NCBI GenBank assembly: GCA_019310195.1
Contig: JAFDET010000084.1
Location: forward strand, 1 to 11,442
Direction: 5' to 3'
From: Deltaproteobacteria bacterium
GTDB lineage: Bacteria > Myxococcota_A > UBA9160 > JAFDET01
Length of the DNA: 11,442 nucleotides
Position 1 is the stretch's first letter, and each line of letters starts with the position of its first letter. Below, in pieces: positions 1-6,822 of the stretch. Both the position numbers and the translations under genes were made by a program. The notes below the pieces were generated by a model. The model had not been told where the DNA came from. It did not search any database and saw only the letters and a program-made list of their open reading frames with translations.

Positions 1-3000
1 TTCGGGCTCGGCCAGCTCCGCGTCCGCGTCGGCCTCTTCGCCGTCGTTCTGCTCCGCCACGGTCGGCTCGTCGTCCAGCGCGTCGTCCGGCGCGTCATCC
101 AGCTCGGCGGCGGCGGCCGGTCCGGGCTCGGCTTCCTCCGGCGCGAGGGCAGCCTCCGCCTCGGCGATCAGGTCATCGAAGCTCTCGAAGGTCTCCACCT
201 CCTGGGCCGGCGCCCCGACTTCGGCCAGCGCCTCGAGGCACTCGGCCGCCTCCGCGTGATTGGGGTCGGCGGCGATGACGGCCTCGTAGGCCGTGCGTGC
301 CCGCACGATGTCACCGGCGGCCTCGAAGGCCCGGGCCAGGTCGAAGCGCAGCGGCGCCTGCTGCTCCGCCGGAATCGCGGGAAGCGAGAGCGCCTGCTCG
401 AAGTGGGCGGCGCCATCGCGCGGCAGCCCCTGATCCAGCGCGCAGAGCCCCAGCATGTGCAGCGATGCGAGCTTGTGCTCGCCGGAGCCCAGGGCGATGC
501 GGAACTCGCTGACGGCATCGTCCACCAGCCCCATCTCCCGGTAGGCGATGCCCAGGTCGTAGTGCGCCTCGTAGTCGCTCTCCGAGAGCTGCTCCTTGAC
601 GCCCTTCTTGAACTCGCGGAACACCGCTTCGAAGCCCGCGTCGCTATCCTCGGGAGAGGCTGTGCTCTCGTCGGATTCGTCGAAGACGTCGGACAGCTCC
701 GCCGCCAGATCGAAGGTGGCCTCTTCCTCGTCGTCGGCTTCCGCGCCCAGCTCCTCTTCGAGCAGCTCTTCTTGGGCCGCCGCCGCGACAGGCTCTTCGA
801 GCGCCGGCTGCTGCTCTTCCGGCTCTGCGGCGTCCGCCGCAGTCTCCTCTCGCTCGAGTTCGAGCTCCGGCTCCTCGGCCCGCTCGGGAACGGCCTCTTC
901 GAGGGGCGCCTCTACGGCCTCCAGGGGCGTCTCTCCGCCCTCCTGCGGCGCATCGGCGGCCGCAGCTTCCTGCGCCTCGTCCAGCGAAGCCTCCGGCTCC
1001 GTGAAGGAGATCTCCAACGCCACGTCGTCCGCGCCGTCCACGGCCGACTCGACCGATTCGACCGACTCCTCGTCCGCTTCCGCGGACGAGGACTCCAGCT
1101 CCAGGGCCTCCTCTTCCAACTCATCTTCTTCGTCGGCCGCCGCATCGTCTTCGATCGACGCAGGCGAAGGCTCCTCGGACTGGGTGGCGTCGTTCAGGTC
1201 GAGCTGGATCTCCACCTCGTCGTCGAACGGGACATCCGACGAAGCCGTGTCCTCATCAACGCTGGAACCCAGCTCGGCCTGCGTCTCCGGGGGCTTCACG
1301 CCGACCGCGGTGTCCTCCTCCTCCGCCTCTTCCTCGAGCTGCACGGGCGCCACGCTGATCTCGGGGCTGGTCGTGTCGTCGGCGGCGTCAGCGAGGTCGA
1401 GATCGACGTCGAGCTCCAGCTCGTCGCCATCCTCTTCCGCGTCCGAAGCGTCCGAGCCCGCCAGCTCGACGTCGTCGTCTCCCCACTCGACAAGCTCGTC
1501 ACCCAGGGTGTCATCGAACTCGTCGGCCGCCTCTTCCGGGGCCGCCTCGGCGTCGGACGCTGCATCGACGTCGACCGCGATCGCCTCGTCGCCCGTCGAG
1601 CCCGGATCGTCCCCGCGCTGCTGGGCGATCTCTCCCAGGCGAAGCATGGCTTGCGGGTGGTTCGGCGCCGCTTCCACCACACGGCGGTAGATGGCCTCGG
1701 CCTCCTCCAGCAGACCCTGGTCGAAGTAGAAGGAGGCCTCCTCCAGGTCCTCCGCGATCTGCTGGGGCGTGGTGGACGACCCGGAGCCGGTGGTCTCCGG
1801 CTCGTCGACCGGCGCCTCCTGGAAGACCGTGGCATCGGCGCTCGAGTACTGGATGATCGTCTGCTCGGCGCCACCGGACTCGACGGCTTCGGCGGGCGCA
1901 TCGGGCAGGGACGTCTGCTCCAGCTCCTCGTCGACGTCGAGCTCCAGCTCGATGTCCGCGTCGTCCTCGTCGATCTCCTCGGACTCGCCGCTCTCGGCCT
2001 CGCCCGCAGAATGCTCGTCTTCCGAGGACTCATCGACCAGGTCGATCTCGAGATCGATGTCGTCCAGCTCGTTGCCGTCGTCGCCGGGTTCTCCGGAGTC
2101 GTCGAGCTCCAGCTCCAGCTCCCGCTCCAGGTCCTCGTCGGCGTCGCCGACGTCGTCGGCTTCGGGAGCCGCGGCGGAGACCTCGCCCGCGGTGTCGTCA
2201 TCGCCCATGCCGGCGGCCGCTTCCGCATCCAGGCCTTCGATGCGGGCCCGCAGGGTCTCGAAGGCCGCCTCATCATCCTCGCTACGCGCCACCTGCGCCG
2301 CCCGCGACCAGATCTCCACGGCCTTGGCCTTGTCGCCGCGCTCGGCGTGGGCCTCGCCCAGCTTCTCCAGGGCGGGTCGGTGGTCGGGCTCCGTGGCCAG
2401 GAGGCCTTCCAGGGTGGCGACGGCGCGATCGGTCTTTCCGTAGCGCAGGTACACGCTGGCTTCGGCCAGTAGCTGCTCCGCGTCGGCGCTGAAGGCCGCG
2501 TCGACCCCGCCCGAGAGGTCCAGGGTCTGCTCCATGAGATCGACGTTCGGCGCAACGGCGGCTTCGTCGCTGGGAAGATCGGAGAGGTCACCGCCCAGCG
2601 TTCCGTCCCCGAGCTCAGCGGCCTGGCCCGCCAGCTCCGATCCGAAGACGCGCTGGGTGATCTCCGTGGCTCGCTCGTCGTCGCCAATCCGGCGGTACAC
2701 CTCGGCCAGCGTCCGGTACGTCTCGGTGGCCGCGTCCTCACGGCCCATCGCGGTGTGGATGCGCGCCAGCAGCTCGTGGCCTTCGGGAAGATCCGGGCCG
2801 ACCTCCACCAGCTTGCGCGCATAGGGCTCCGCGCGCTCGGCCATGCCCTGATCCACGAGGATCTGCGCCATGGCGGTGATGGCGGAGGTGCGCTCGGGCT
2901 CCAGCTCGAGGATACGATCGTAGACGCCCAGCAGCTCTTCGCGAGCCCCCTGACGCCCCAACTCCTCGGCGACCGCGTCGTACTCCGCCAGCGCATCGGT

Positions 3001-3489
3001 GACCATGTCCGCCTGCCGGAGCAGGTCGGCGATCTTCAGCCGGCTGGTGGTATTGGTGGGGTCCAGCGTCGCCATCTTGCGCAGCAGCTCGAGCGCGTCG
3101 CGCTTGCGGCCTTCCTTGTGGTACGAGTCGGCCGCCGTCTGCAGCGCAGCCAGGGCTTCCGAGGTCAGACCCAGGCGCTGATACAGCTCCGCCAGCGGCT
3201 CGTAGATGTCGAGCCGCTCCGCATCGATCTTGCCCACCTGCTTGTAGATGGCGACGGCCTTGGCGTCGAAGCCATCCTTCATGAACTGCTCGGCCACCTT
3301 GACGTAGGCGTCCGTCGCAGCCTCCTTGTCGCCCTGGCGAAGCGCGATGTCTCCCAGCTTGAGCCGCGAGTTCGAATCCCGCGGATCCAGCTTGACGAGG
3401 CTCTGGTACTCCTTCAGGGCCCTGTCGAGCTGACCCTTCTGAAGGAACTTCTGTGCGTTAGCCTGGATCTTCCGCTTATTGGCCGCCAA
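1..3489 (-). CDS. Giant acidic TPR protein, SgmX-like candidate (3' end cut by the window edge)
   Basis: This continuous frame has 1163 codons without a stop and runs off the left edge. It starts at TTG 3489 (preceded by CGGGGA), where the conserved-looking N-terminus ANKRKIQANAQKFLQKGQLD begins; no ATG fits. There is no signal peptide, so the protein is cytoplasmic. TPR block 1 covers about residues 4-280 (KLDPRD, FDAKAVAIYKQ, DALELLRKMATLDP, MAERAEPYARKLVEVGPD). Block 2 covers about 336-417. A long linker rich in Glu, Asp, Ala and Ser follows at about 425-950, interrupted by a single TPR unit at 574-622 (FYFDQGLLEEAEAIYRRVVE). Block 3 covers about 950-1092, beginning FREFKKGVKEQLSESDYEAH and then YDLGIAYREMGLVDDAV. 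A second acidic tail starts near 1093. The TPRs should bind partner proteins. Position downstream of pilQ and the multi-block TPR layout suggest the Myxococcus type IV pilus activator SgmX; FimV-like or generic deltaproteobacterial TPR scaffolds are alternatives. Confidence 0.9.
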   Translation of the reverse strand, partial: MAANKRKIQANAQKFLQKGQLDRALKEYQSLVKLDPRDSNSRLKLGDIALRQGDKEAATDAYVKVAEQFMKDGFDAKAVAIYKQVGKIDAERLDIYEPLAELYQRLGLTSEALAALQTAADSYHKEGRKRDALELLRKMATLDPTNTTSRLKIADLLRQADMVTDALAEYDAVAEELGRQGAREELLGVYDRILELEPERTSAITAMAQILVDQGMAERAEPYARKLVEVGPDLPEGHELLARIHTAMGREDAATETYRTLAEVYRRIGDDERATEITQRVFGSELAGQAAELGDGTLGGDLSDLPSDEAAVAPNVDLMEQTLDLSGGVDAAFSADAEQLLAEASVYLRYGKTDRAVATLEGLLATEPDHRPALEKLGEAHAERGDKAKAVEIWSRAAQVARSEDDEAAFETLRARIEGLDAEAAAGMGDDDTAGEVSAAAPEADDVGDADEDLERELELELDDSGEPGDDGNELDDIDLEIDLVDESSEDEHSAGEAESGESEEIDEDDADIELELDVDEELEQTSLPDAPAEAVESGGAEQTIIQYSSADATVFQEAPVDEPETTGSGSSTTPQQIAEDLEEASFYFDQGLLEEAEAIYRRVVEAAPNHPQAMLRLGEIAQQRGDDPGSTGDEAIAVDVDAASDAEAAPEEAADEFDDTLGDELVEWGDDDVELAGSDASDAEEDGDELELDVDLDLADAADDTTSPEISVAPVQLEEEAEEEDTAVGVKPPETQAELGSSVDEDTASSDVPFDDEVEIQLDLNDATQSEEPSPASIEDDAAADEEDELEEEALELESSSAEADEESVESVESAVDGADDVALEISFTEPEASLDEAQEAAAADAPQEGGETPLEAVEAPLEEAVPERAEEPELELEREETAADAAEPEEQQPALEEPVAAAAQEELLEEELGAEADDEEEATFDLAAELSDVFDESDESTASPEDSDAGFEAVFREFKKGVKEQLSESDYEAHYDLGIAYREMGLVDDAVSEFRIALGSGEHKLASLHMLGLCALDQGLPRDGAAHFEQALSLPAIPAEQQAPLRFDLARAFEAAGDIVRARTAYEAVIAADPNHAEAAECLEALAEVGAPAQEVETFESFDDLIAEAEAALAPEEAEPGPAAAAELDDAPDDALDDEPTVAEQNDGEEADADAELAEPE
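1403..1423. repeat. 21-bp direct repeat, copy 1 (acidic linker of the giant TPR gene)
   Basis: An identical 21-nt block occurs at 1403-1423 and 1931-1951 (core GACGTCGAGCTCCAGC on the plus strand). Both copies are in the same codon phase of the giant TPR gene and encode the shared peptide E-L-E-L-D-V-D. The conservation at third codon positions suggests recent internal duplication or slippage, though strong codon bias could also produce it. Confidence 0.7.
1931..1951. repeat. 21-bp direct repeat, copy 2 (acidic linker of the giant TPR gene)
   Basis: This is the second copy of the block at 1403-1423, 528 nt away. It is in the same reading phase and also encodes E-L-E-L-D-V-D. A related but imperfect version (CGAGCTCCAGCTCCAGCTCC) lies near 2103-2122. 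Confidence 0.7.
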
Positions 3490-3636
3490 GTAGATCCCCG
3501 GGACGTCATGGGGGCGCAATAAGCCCCCCCAATGGGTTCTATCGGCGAAATAGAGGTGTCCTTGAGGTGCCCAACCCCCCGGAGCGGTAGGTTTTTCACC
3601 CGACCCGGAGCATCCTCCAGCGACACCCCCGCGGGG
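3490..3636. other. Non-coding gap between aroQ and the giant TPR gene
   Basis: These 147 nt form the longest stretch without a gene. Just after the aroQ stop there is a CCCCGCGGGG palindrome (3627-3636) with no following T-tract, so it is not a convincing terminator. On the minus strand TTGGGC and TATTTC are separated by 16 nt near the middle, a poor sigma-70 candidate. Further down is a G-run and hairpin (3510-3530). The reading frame of the giant TPR gene is open across much of the gap, but nothing in it looks like protein. The gap probably holds the promoter and leader of the TPR gene. Confidence 0.5.
3510..3528 (-). promoter_or_regulatory. Small GC hairpin upstream of the giant TPR gene
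   Basis: On the minus strand GGGGGC and GCCCCC pair perfectly around a 7-nt loop (TTATTGC), about 20 nt before the TTG start. There is no T-tract after it. It could be a leader structure. It also overlaps a GG-N10-GC arrangement ending in TTATTGC, reminiscent of a sigma-54 -24/-12 element, though the first half is simply a run of seven G's. Function is inferred weakly from position. Confidence 0.35.
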
Positions 3637-4089
3637 TCAGGGGCTGCCCTGCAGGTGGCTCAGCAGGCCCGTCAGGCCCAGGCGGTAGCTGGCCGGGCCG
3701 AAGCCGCAGACCACGCCCACGGCCACGTCGGAGACCAGCGAGGTGCGCCGGAACGACTCGCGGGCGTGGACGTTGGACAGGTGGACCTCGACGACGGGCA
3801 GGCCCGTCGCCAGCAGGGCGTCGCGCAGCACGACACTGGTGTGGGTAAGCCCGGCGGGGTTGATCAGGATCCCCTCGGCCGCGCCGGCCGCCGCCTGAAT
3901 GCGCTCGACCAGCTCACCCTCGTGATTGGACTGGAAGAACTCGAGCGAGGCCCCCGCTTCCTTGCCCGCGGCCTCCAGGGCCCGATCGATCTCCGCCAGG
4001 GTGGTGGCGCCGTAGACGTCGGGCTCGCGGCTGCCCAGCAGGTTGAGGTTCGGCCCGTGGATCACCAGGATGCGTTGCGCTTCCGGCAC
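3637..4089 (-). CDS. aroQ: 3-Dehydroquinate dehydratase, type II
   Basis: This enzyme dehydrates 3-dehydroquinate to 3-dehydroshikimate, step three of the shikimate pathway, directly after AroB. The 150-residue length is typical of the dodecameric type II enzyme. Key residues are all visible. The opening IHGPNLNLLGSREPDVYG (10-27) carries the mobile-loop R21 and the catalytic Y26. FFQSNHEGELVERI is at 51-64. N77 and H83 lie in NPAGLTHTSV, H103 in VHLSNVHARESF, and R114 follows. NPAGL replaces the more usual NPAAY, a mild variation away from the catalytic atoms. The GTG at 4089 is chosen because AGGGGA lies just upstream and the protein fold starts within a few residues. The much longer upstream-open frame to 4626 runs through the Roadblock and TPR genes in the wrong frame. 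It lies 47 nt after the Roadblock stop, so it is probably co-transcribed. Confidence 0.95.
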   Translation of the reverse strand: MPEAQRILVIHGPNLNLLGSREPDVYGATTLAEIDRALEAAGKEAGASLEFFQSNHEGELVERIQAAAGAAEGILINPAGLTHTSVVLRDALLATGLPVVEVHLSNVHARESFRRTSLVSDVAVGVVCGFGPASYRLGLTGLLSHLQGSP

Positions 4090-4136
4090 CGTCTCCCCTC
4101 CCCCTGCGGCGGTTCGCTGCCCGGGAGGCGAAGGGT

Positions 4137-4511
4137 CTAGAACTCCTCGCGGATCGCGGGCAGATGGCGTCGAATGAGATAGCGCGCCTTGCCCAGGTTG
4201 CCATCCGGGAGCAGCGCCAACACGATGAAGTAGTCGTCGTCCACCGCGTGGAGCACGAGGCTGAAGCGCGCCAGCATGACCACCGTCTCGCGCAGGGCTC
4301 CACCGCCCAGGGCGTCCGAAGCCTTGCGGATCTCGTCGAGGATGCGACCGAACTCGACGCCCGCGGCGCCGAACTCTTCCTCCAGGGTGCGCGCCGCCTC
4401 GGTGCGAGCCAGCGCCTGATCGATGGGAATTCCGTCGGTGCCCATCAGCGCAGCGCCGACACCGCCTCCGCAGCCGTCGACGAGGGTCTGAAGAATGGTC
4501 TGGAAGCTCAT
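4137..4511 (-). CDS. Roadblock/LC7-domain protein (MglB-like family)
   Basis: Roadblock/LC7 proteins are small dimeric alpha/beta modules. In bacteria they often bind or regulate Ras-like GTPases; MglB, the GAP of MglA in Myxococcus, is the best-known example. This 124-residue protein is essentially one such domain. An N-terminal helix leads to the strand-turn VGAALMGTDGIPIDQ at about 17-31. A long helix covers about 40-72 (EFGRILDEIRKASDAL). Then come the strands ETVVMLARFSLVLHAV and DDYFIVLALLPDGNLGKARY and a final helix ending REEF. The ATG at 4511 is chosen because AGAGGA lies 6-12 nt upstream, the ATGA overlaps the TPR stop, and the domain begins right there. An in-frame ATG at 4541 would add ten residues inside the TPR gene. 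No GTPase gene lies in the window, so the partner must be elsewhere. It is not a clear MglB ortholog by eye. Confidence 0.87.
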   Translation of the reverse strand: MSFQTILQTLVDGCGGGVGAALMGTDGIPIDQALARTEAARTLEEEFGAAGVEFGRILDEIRKASDALGGGALRETVVMLARFSLVLHAVDDDYFIVLALLPDGNLGKARYLIRRHLPAIREEF

Positions 4512-5191
4512 GCCCTGTTCCTCTGAATGTTGTCGAGCCAACGCTCGAGCGTGCCCAGGATCCGCTCGCGATTGGCCAGGACCCGGGCGTCCAGCTCCTG
4601 GCGCATGACTGCCGCATCGCCTGCATGCCCCTGCTCCTCGAGCAGGCCGGCCACGGTTTGCGTCGAGACCGGAATCCCGGCCTCGTCGCTCCCCACCTCG
4701 TGCAGGACTTCGTTCTCGATGCTGCGAATCGCCTGCGCGGCCACGGAGTCCGCGCTCACCATCTCGTCGCGCTCGGGTGTCGCCTGCTCGAACGCCGCGT
4801 CGATCTCGGGCTCGTCGATGGGCTCGTCCAGCACGTCCGGATCCGGCGCGTCCAGCGCGTTGAATCGCCGCGGCGACGCCCGGCCCGCACCGCTGGACGC
4901 GAGGCCCTCCAGCGCCACCGGGTGATCCGGCACGGACGCCAGCACCCGCTCCAGCTCGACGCGCGCCTCGTCCAGACGCTCCTGGTCGAGAAGCGCCAAG
5001 CCCAGGGCCACGCGCCCCGCCAGGGCATCCGGACGCCGATCGAGGCCGGCCCGGGCGATCACCTCGGCCTGGCCCGGCTCCCCGGCCCGCCGATGCGTCT
5101 CCGCCAGCGCCGGAAAGACGGCCGACCCCGGGTCGCTGCCCAGCAGCCCCTGAAGCCGCTCCAGGTCGCTCCTGTCCATCGCTTCGCTCAC
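4508..5191 (-). CDS. Small TPR protein between aroB and a Roadblock gene
   Basis: This is a cytoplasmic 227-residue protein with no signal peptide and no catalytic motif. Residues about 22-98 form two tetratricopeptide-like helical pairs (AETHRRAGEPGQAEVIARAG and then LALLDQERLDEARVELERVL), a protein-binding scaffold. Residues 110-150 are an acidic, Pro-rich linker. Residues about 170-225 form a C-terminal helical part in which LLEEQGHAGDAAVMRQEL resembles another TPR. It ends with a long helix (ILGTLERWLDNIQRN), a tail I associate from memory with related deltaproteobacterial TPR proteins. The GTG start is preferred because GGAGGGG lies about 6 nt upstream and the GTGA overlaps the aroB stop; ATG at 5179 is an alternative. 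Its TGA overlaps the ATG of the Roadblock gene, so the two products probably act together, perhaps as adaptor and partner. The exact role is unknown. Confidence 0.8.
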   Translation of the reverse strand: MSEAMDRSDLERLQGLLGSDPGSAVFPALAETHRRAGEPGQAEVIARAGLDRRPDALAGRVALGLALLDQERLDEARVELERVLASVPDHPVALEGLASSGAGRASPRRFNALDAPDPDVLDEPIDEPEIDAAFEQATPERDEMVSADSVAAQAIRSIENEVLHEVGSDEAGIPVSTQTVAGLLEEQGHAGDAAVMRQELDARVLANRERILGTLERWLDNIQRNRA

Positions 5192-6297
5192 CTGCGCCCC
5201 CTCCCCGCCCCCTGGCGGCCGCGGGCCGGCGGGAGAATCTCCGCCGGCAGGAGCGGGCGCGTCTCGGCGCGACCCAGCTCCCGCAGCACCACGAAGCGAA
5301 CGTGTGCGTCTCGCTTCTTCTTATCGACGGCCAGCGCCCGGAGATAAGCCCTGCGCTCGAAACGGGGCACTCGGGTCGGCAGCTCCAGGCGCTCCAACAG
5401 CGCCTGGAGCCGGTCCGCGGTGCCCGCGGGGGCCAGGCCCAGCTCCTCGGAGCGACGTGCCGCGAAAACCATCCCGATGGCCACGGCCTCGCCGTGCAGG
5501 ATGCTCCGATAGCGCCGCAGGGCCTCGACGGCGTGGGCCAGGGTGTGGCCGAAGTTGAGCAGCATGCGCACGCCCGCCTCGCGCTCGTCGGCGCTCACCA
5601 CCTCCGCCTTGATCTGGCAGGCCCTCTCCAGGATCGGCACCAGCAGCTTGGGATCCACATCCAGAAGCTTTTCGCCGGCGCCCTCCAGCTCGGCAAAGAA
5701 GGCCGCGTCCCAGATCGCCCCGGCCTTGACCACCTCGGCCAGGCCCGCCGCACGCAGTCGGCGCGGCAGGCTGCGCAGCACCGCCACGTCGATCCAGACC
5801 AGGCGCGGCTGGTGAAAGGCTCCCACCAGATTCTTGCCCTGCTTCAGGTTCACGCCCACCTTGCCGCCCACCCCGGCGTCGACCATGGCCAGCAGCGTCG
5901 TGGGCACCTGCACGAGCTGGATCCCACGCAGGAAGGTGGCCGCCGCGAAGCCGGCCAGGTCGCCGACCATTCCGCCTCCCAGGGCCACCACCACCGACGA
6001 GCGGTCCAGACCCCGCTCCAGGAAGCCATCGTAGAGCTTTGCCACCTGGCGCAGCGTCTTGGCGGCATCTCCGTCGGGAATCTCGAAGCGGTGGACACGC
6101 AGGCCCGCGTCTCGCAGGGATCGGGCCACGCGCGCTCCGTAGCGGCGATTCACCGGCGGAACGCTCACCAGCGCCGCCTGGGAGGAGCCCGTGCAGCGGG
6201 CGATCCGGGCGCCGACCTCGTCCAGCGTCTCGTGGCCCAGCACGATCGGGTACGAACGCTCCGCCAGGTCCACCTGGACGACTCGACGCCGCGTCAT
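5188..6297 (-). CDS. aroB: 3-Dehydroquinate synthase
   Basis: This enzyme converts DAHP to 3-dehydroquinate, step two of the shikimate pathway, using NAD and a divalent metal. The 369-residue protein carries the NAD-binding signature ALGGGMVGDLAGF at about 105-117. The stretch PTTLLAMVDAGVGGKVGVN is at 132-150, followed by NLVGAFHQP. The metal ligands E188 (in GLAEVVKAG), H251 (in NFGHTLAHAVE) and H268 (in HGEAVAIGM) are all present, as is the lysine-rich DKKKRD at 325-330. All the residues expected for activity are there. The last 15-20 residues are Pro/Arg/Gly-rich and extend past the conserved fold. The ATG overlaps the aroK stop and has a good GGAGGAG site. The TGA overlaps the GTG of the following TPR gene, so the enzyme is co-translated with a non-enzymatic neighbour. 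Confidence 0.97.
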   Translation of the reverse strand: MTRRRVVQVDLAERSYPIVLGHETLDEVGARIARCTGSSQAALVSVPPVNRRYGARVARSLRDAGLRVHRFEIPDGDAAKTLRQVAKLYDGFLERGLDRSSVVVALGGGMVGDLAGFAAATFLRGIQLVQVPTTLLAMVDAGVGGKVGVNLKQGKNLVGAFHQPRLVWIDVAVLRSLPRRLRAAGLAEVVKAGAIWDAAFFAELEGAGEKLLDVDPKLLVPILERACQIKAEVVSADEREAGVRMLLNFGHTLAHAVEALRRYRSILHGEAVAIGMVFAARRSEELGLAPAGTADRLQALLERLELPTRVPRFERRAYLRALAVDKKKRDAHVRFVVLRELGRAETRPLLPAEILPPARGRQGAGRGRR

Positions 6298-6815
6298 GCC
6301 AGCTCCTCCGCCACCGCTGCCGCCACGGCCGCCACGTCCCGGTCCTCCGTCTGCACCACGATCCCCGCACTCTCGTAGGCCGCCCCGCGCTCGTCGAGCA
6401 GCCGGCGGATCTCCGCCAGGCGGCCGGCGTCGTCGAGCCCGTGGAGCAACGGCCGCGTGCCGGCAGCGCCCACCCGCGCCAGCAGGGTCTCGGGAGCCGC
6501 CTTGAGATACACGACGGTTCCCGACGCGGCCATCCGCTGCGCGGCCCCCGGCTGGGCGATGGCGCCGCCACCCAGGGCCACGACCGCGGCACGCCCGGCC
6601 AACTTGTCCACGACCGCCCGCTCTCGCTCGCGAAAGCGGGCCTCGCCCTCGTGCTCGAAGATCGCGGCGATCGGGCGTCTGGCGGCGCGCTCGATCTCGG
6701 CATCGCTGTCCACGAAGGGCACGCCCAGCTGCGCGGCCAAGGCACGGCCCACCGCCGACTTGCCGGCTCCCATCATGCCCACGAGCCAGATCGTGTGTGC
6801 TGCGCTCTCACCCAC
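6294..6815 (-). CDS. aroK: Shikimate kinase
   Basis: This enzyme phosphorylates the 3-hydroxyl of shikimate with ATP, step five of the shikimate pathway to aromatic amino acids, in the cytoplasm. The 173-residue length is normal. Visible features are the Walker A loop GMMGAGKS at 13-20 and the shikimate-binding D36-S-D38. Further on are FRERE at 61-65 with R62 and E65, the glycine triplet ALGGG at 80-84, and the lid arginine in R121-P-L-L. The GTG at 6815 is the most reasonable start: the next in-frame ATGs are inside the Walker A loop and cannot be the start. No clear Shine-Dalgarno precedes the GTG, unlike the other genes here. The TGA stop overlaps the aroB ATG (ATGA). The symbol aroK rather than aroL is chosen from the pilQ-aroK-aroB order. 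Confidence 0.95.
   Translation of the reverse strand: MGESAAHTIWLVGMMGAGKSAVGRALAAQLGVPFVDSDAEIERAARRPIAAIFEHEGEARFRERERAVVDKLAGRAAVVALGGGAIAQPGAAQRMAASGTVVYLKAAPETLLARVGAAGTRPLLHGLDDAGRLAEIRRLLDERGAAYESAGIVVQTEDRDVAAVAAAVAEELA
6303..6309 (-). promoter_or_regulatory. Ribosome-binding site of aroB inside the end of aroK
   Basis: The minus strand reads GGAGGAG, ending 5 nt before the aroB ATG and lying within the last codons of aroK. It supports the ATG at 6297 as the aroB start and coupled translation of the two enzymes. Confidence 0.75.
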
Positions 6816-6822
6816 CCGTTGG

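Noticed and set aside
596..1690. 364-codon plus-strand Ser/Ala-rich ORF
   Set aside because: Its serine runs come from reading the GAG/GAC-rich acidic linker backwards in a shifted frame (TCC, TCG, TCT); no start context.
1403..1951. CRISPR-like or mobile-element repeat
   Set aside because: Only two exact 21-bp copies, in frame in a coding region; no regular spacers, inverted termini or transposase.
256..2472. 738-codon plus-strand ORF
   Set aside because: It is in exact antisense codon register with the giant TPR gene; its Leu/Arg/Gly/Val-rich translation has no domain, and its length follows from the rarity of Leu/Ser codons that reverse into stops.
1296..2996. 566-codon minus-strand ORF
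   Set aside because: It is out of frame within the giant TPR gene; its Arg/Ser/Trp/Pro-rich translation is a typical frameshift shadow, whereas the overlapping frame gives clear TPRs.
3414..3626. 70-codon minus-strand ORF across the aroQ-TPR gap
   Set aside because: Its 3' half overlaps the start of the giant TPR gene out of frame, and it has no ribosome-binding site or recognizable composition.
3627..3636. CCCCGCGGGG palindrome as an aroQ terminator
   Set aside because: The stem is only 5 bp with no loop or T-tract; too weak to call.
4137..4541. Roadblock start at ATG 4541
   Set aside because: The extra ten residues lie in the overlapping TPR gene; ATG 4511 has the ribosome-binding site and the ATGA overlap.
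3637..4626. Long upstream extension of aroQ to 4626
   Set aside because: The extra residues are an out-of-frame reading of the TPR and Roadblock genes; the type II dehydroquinase fold starts at the GTG at 4089.
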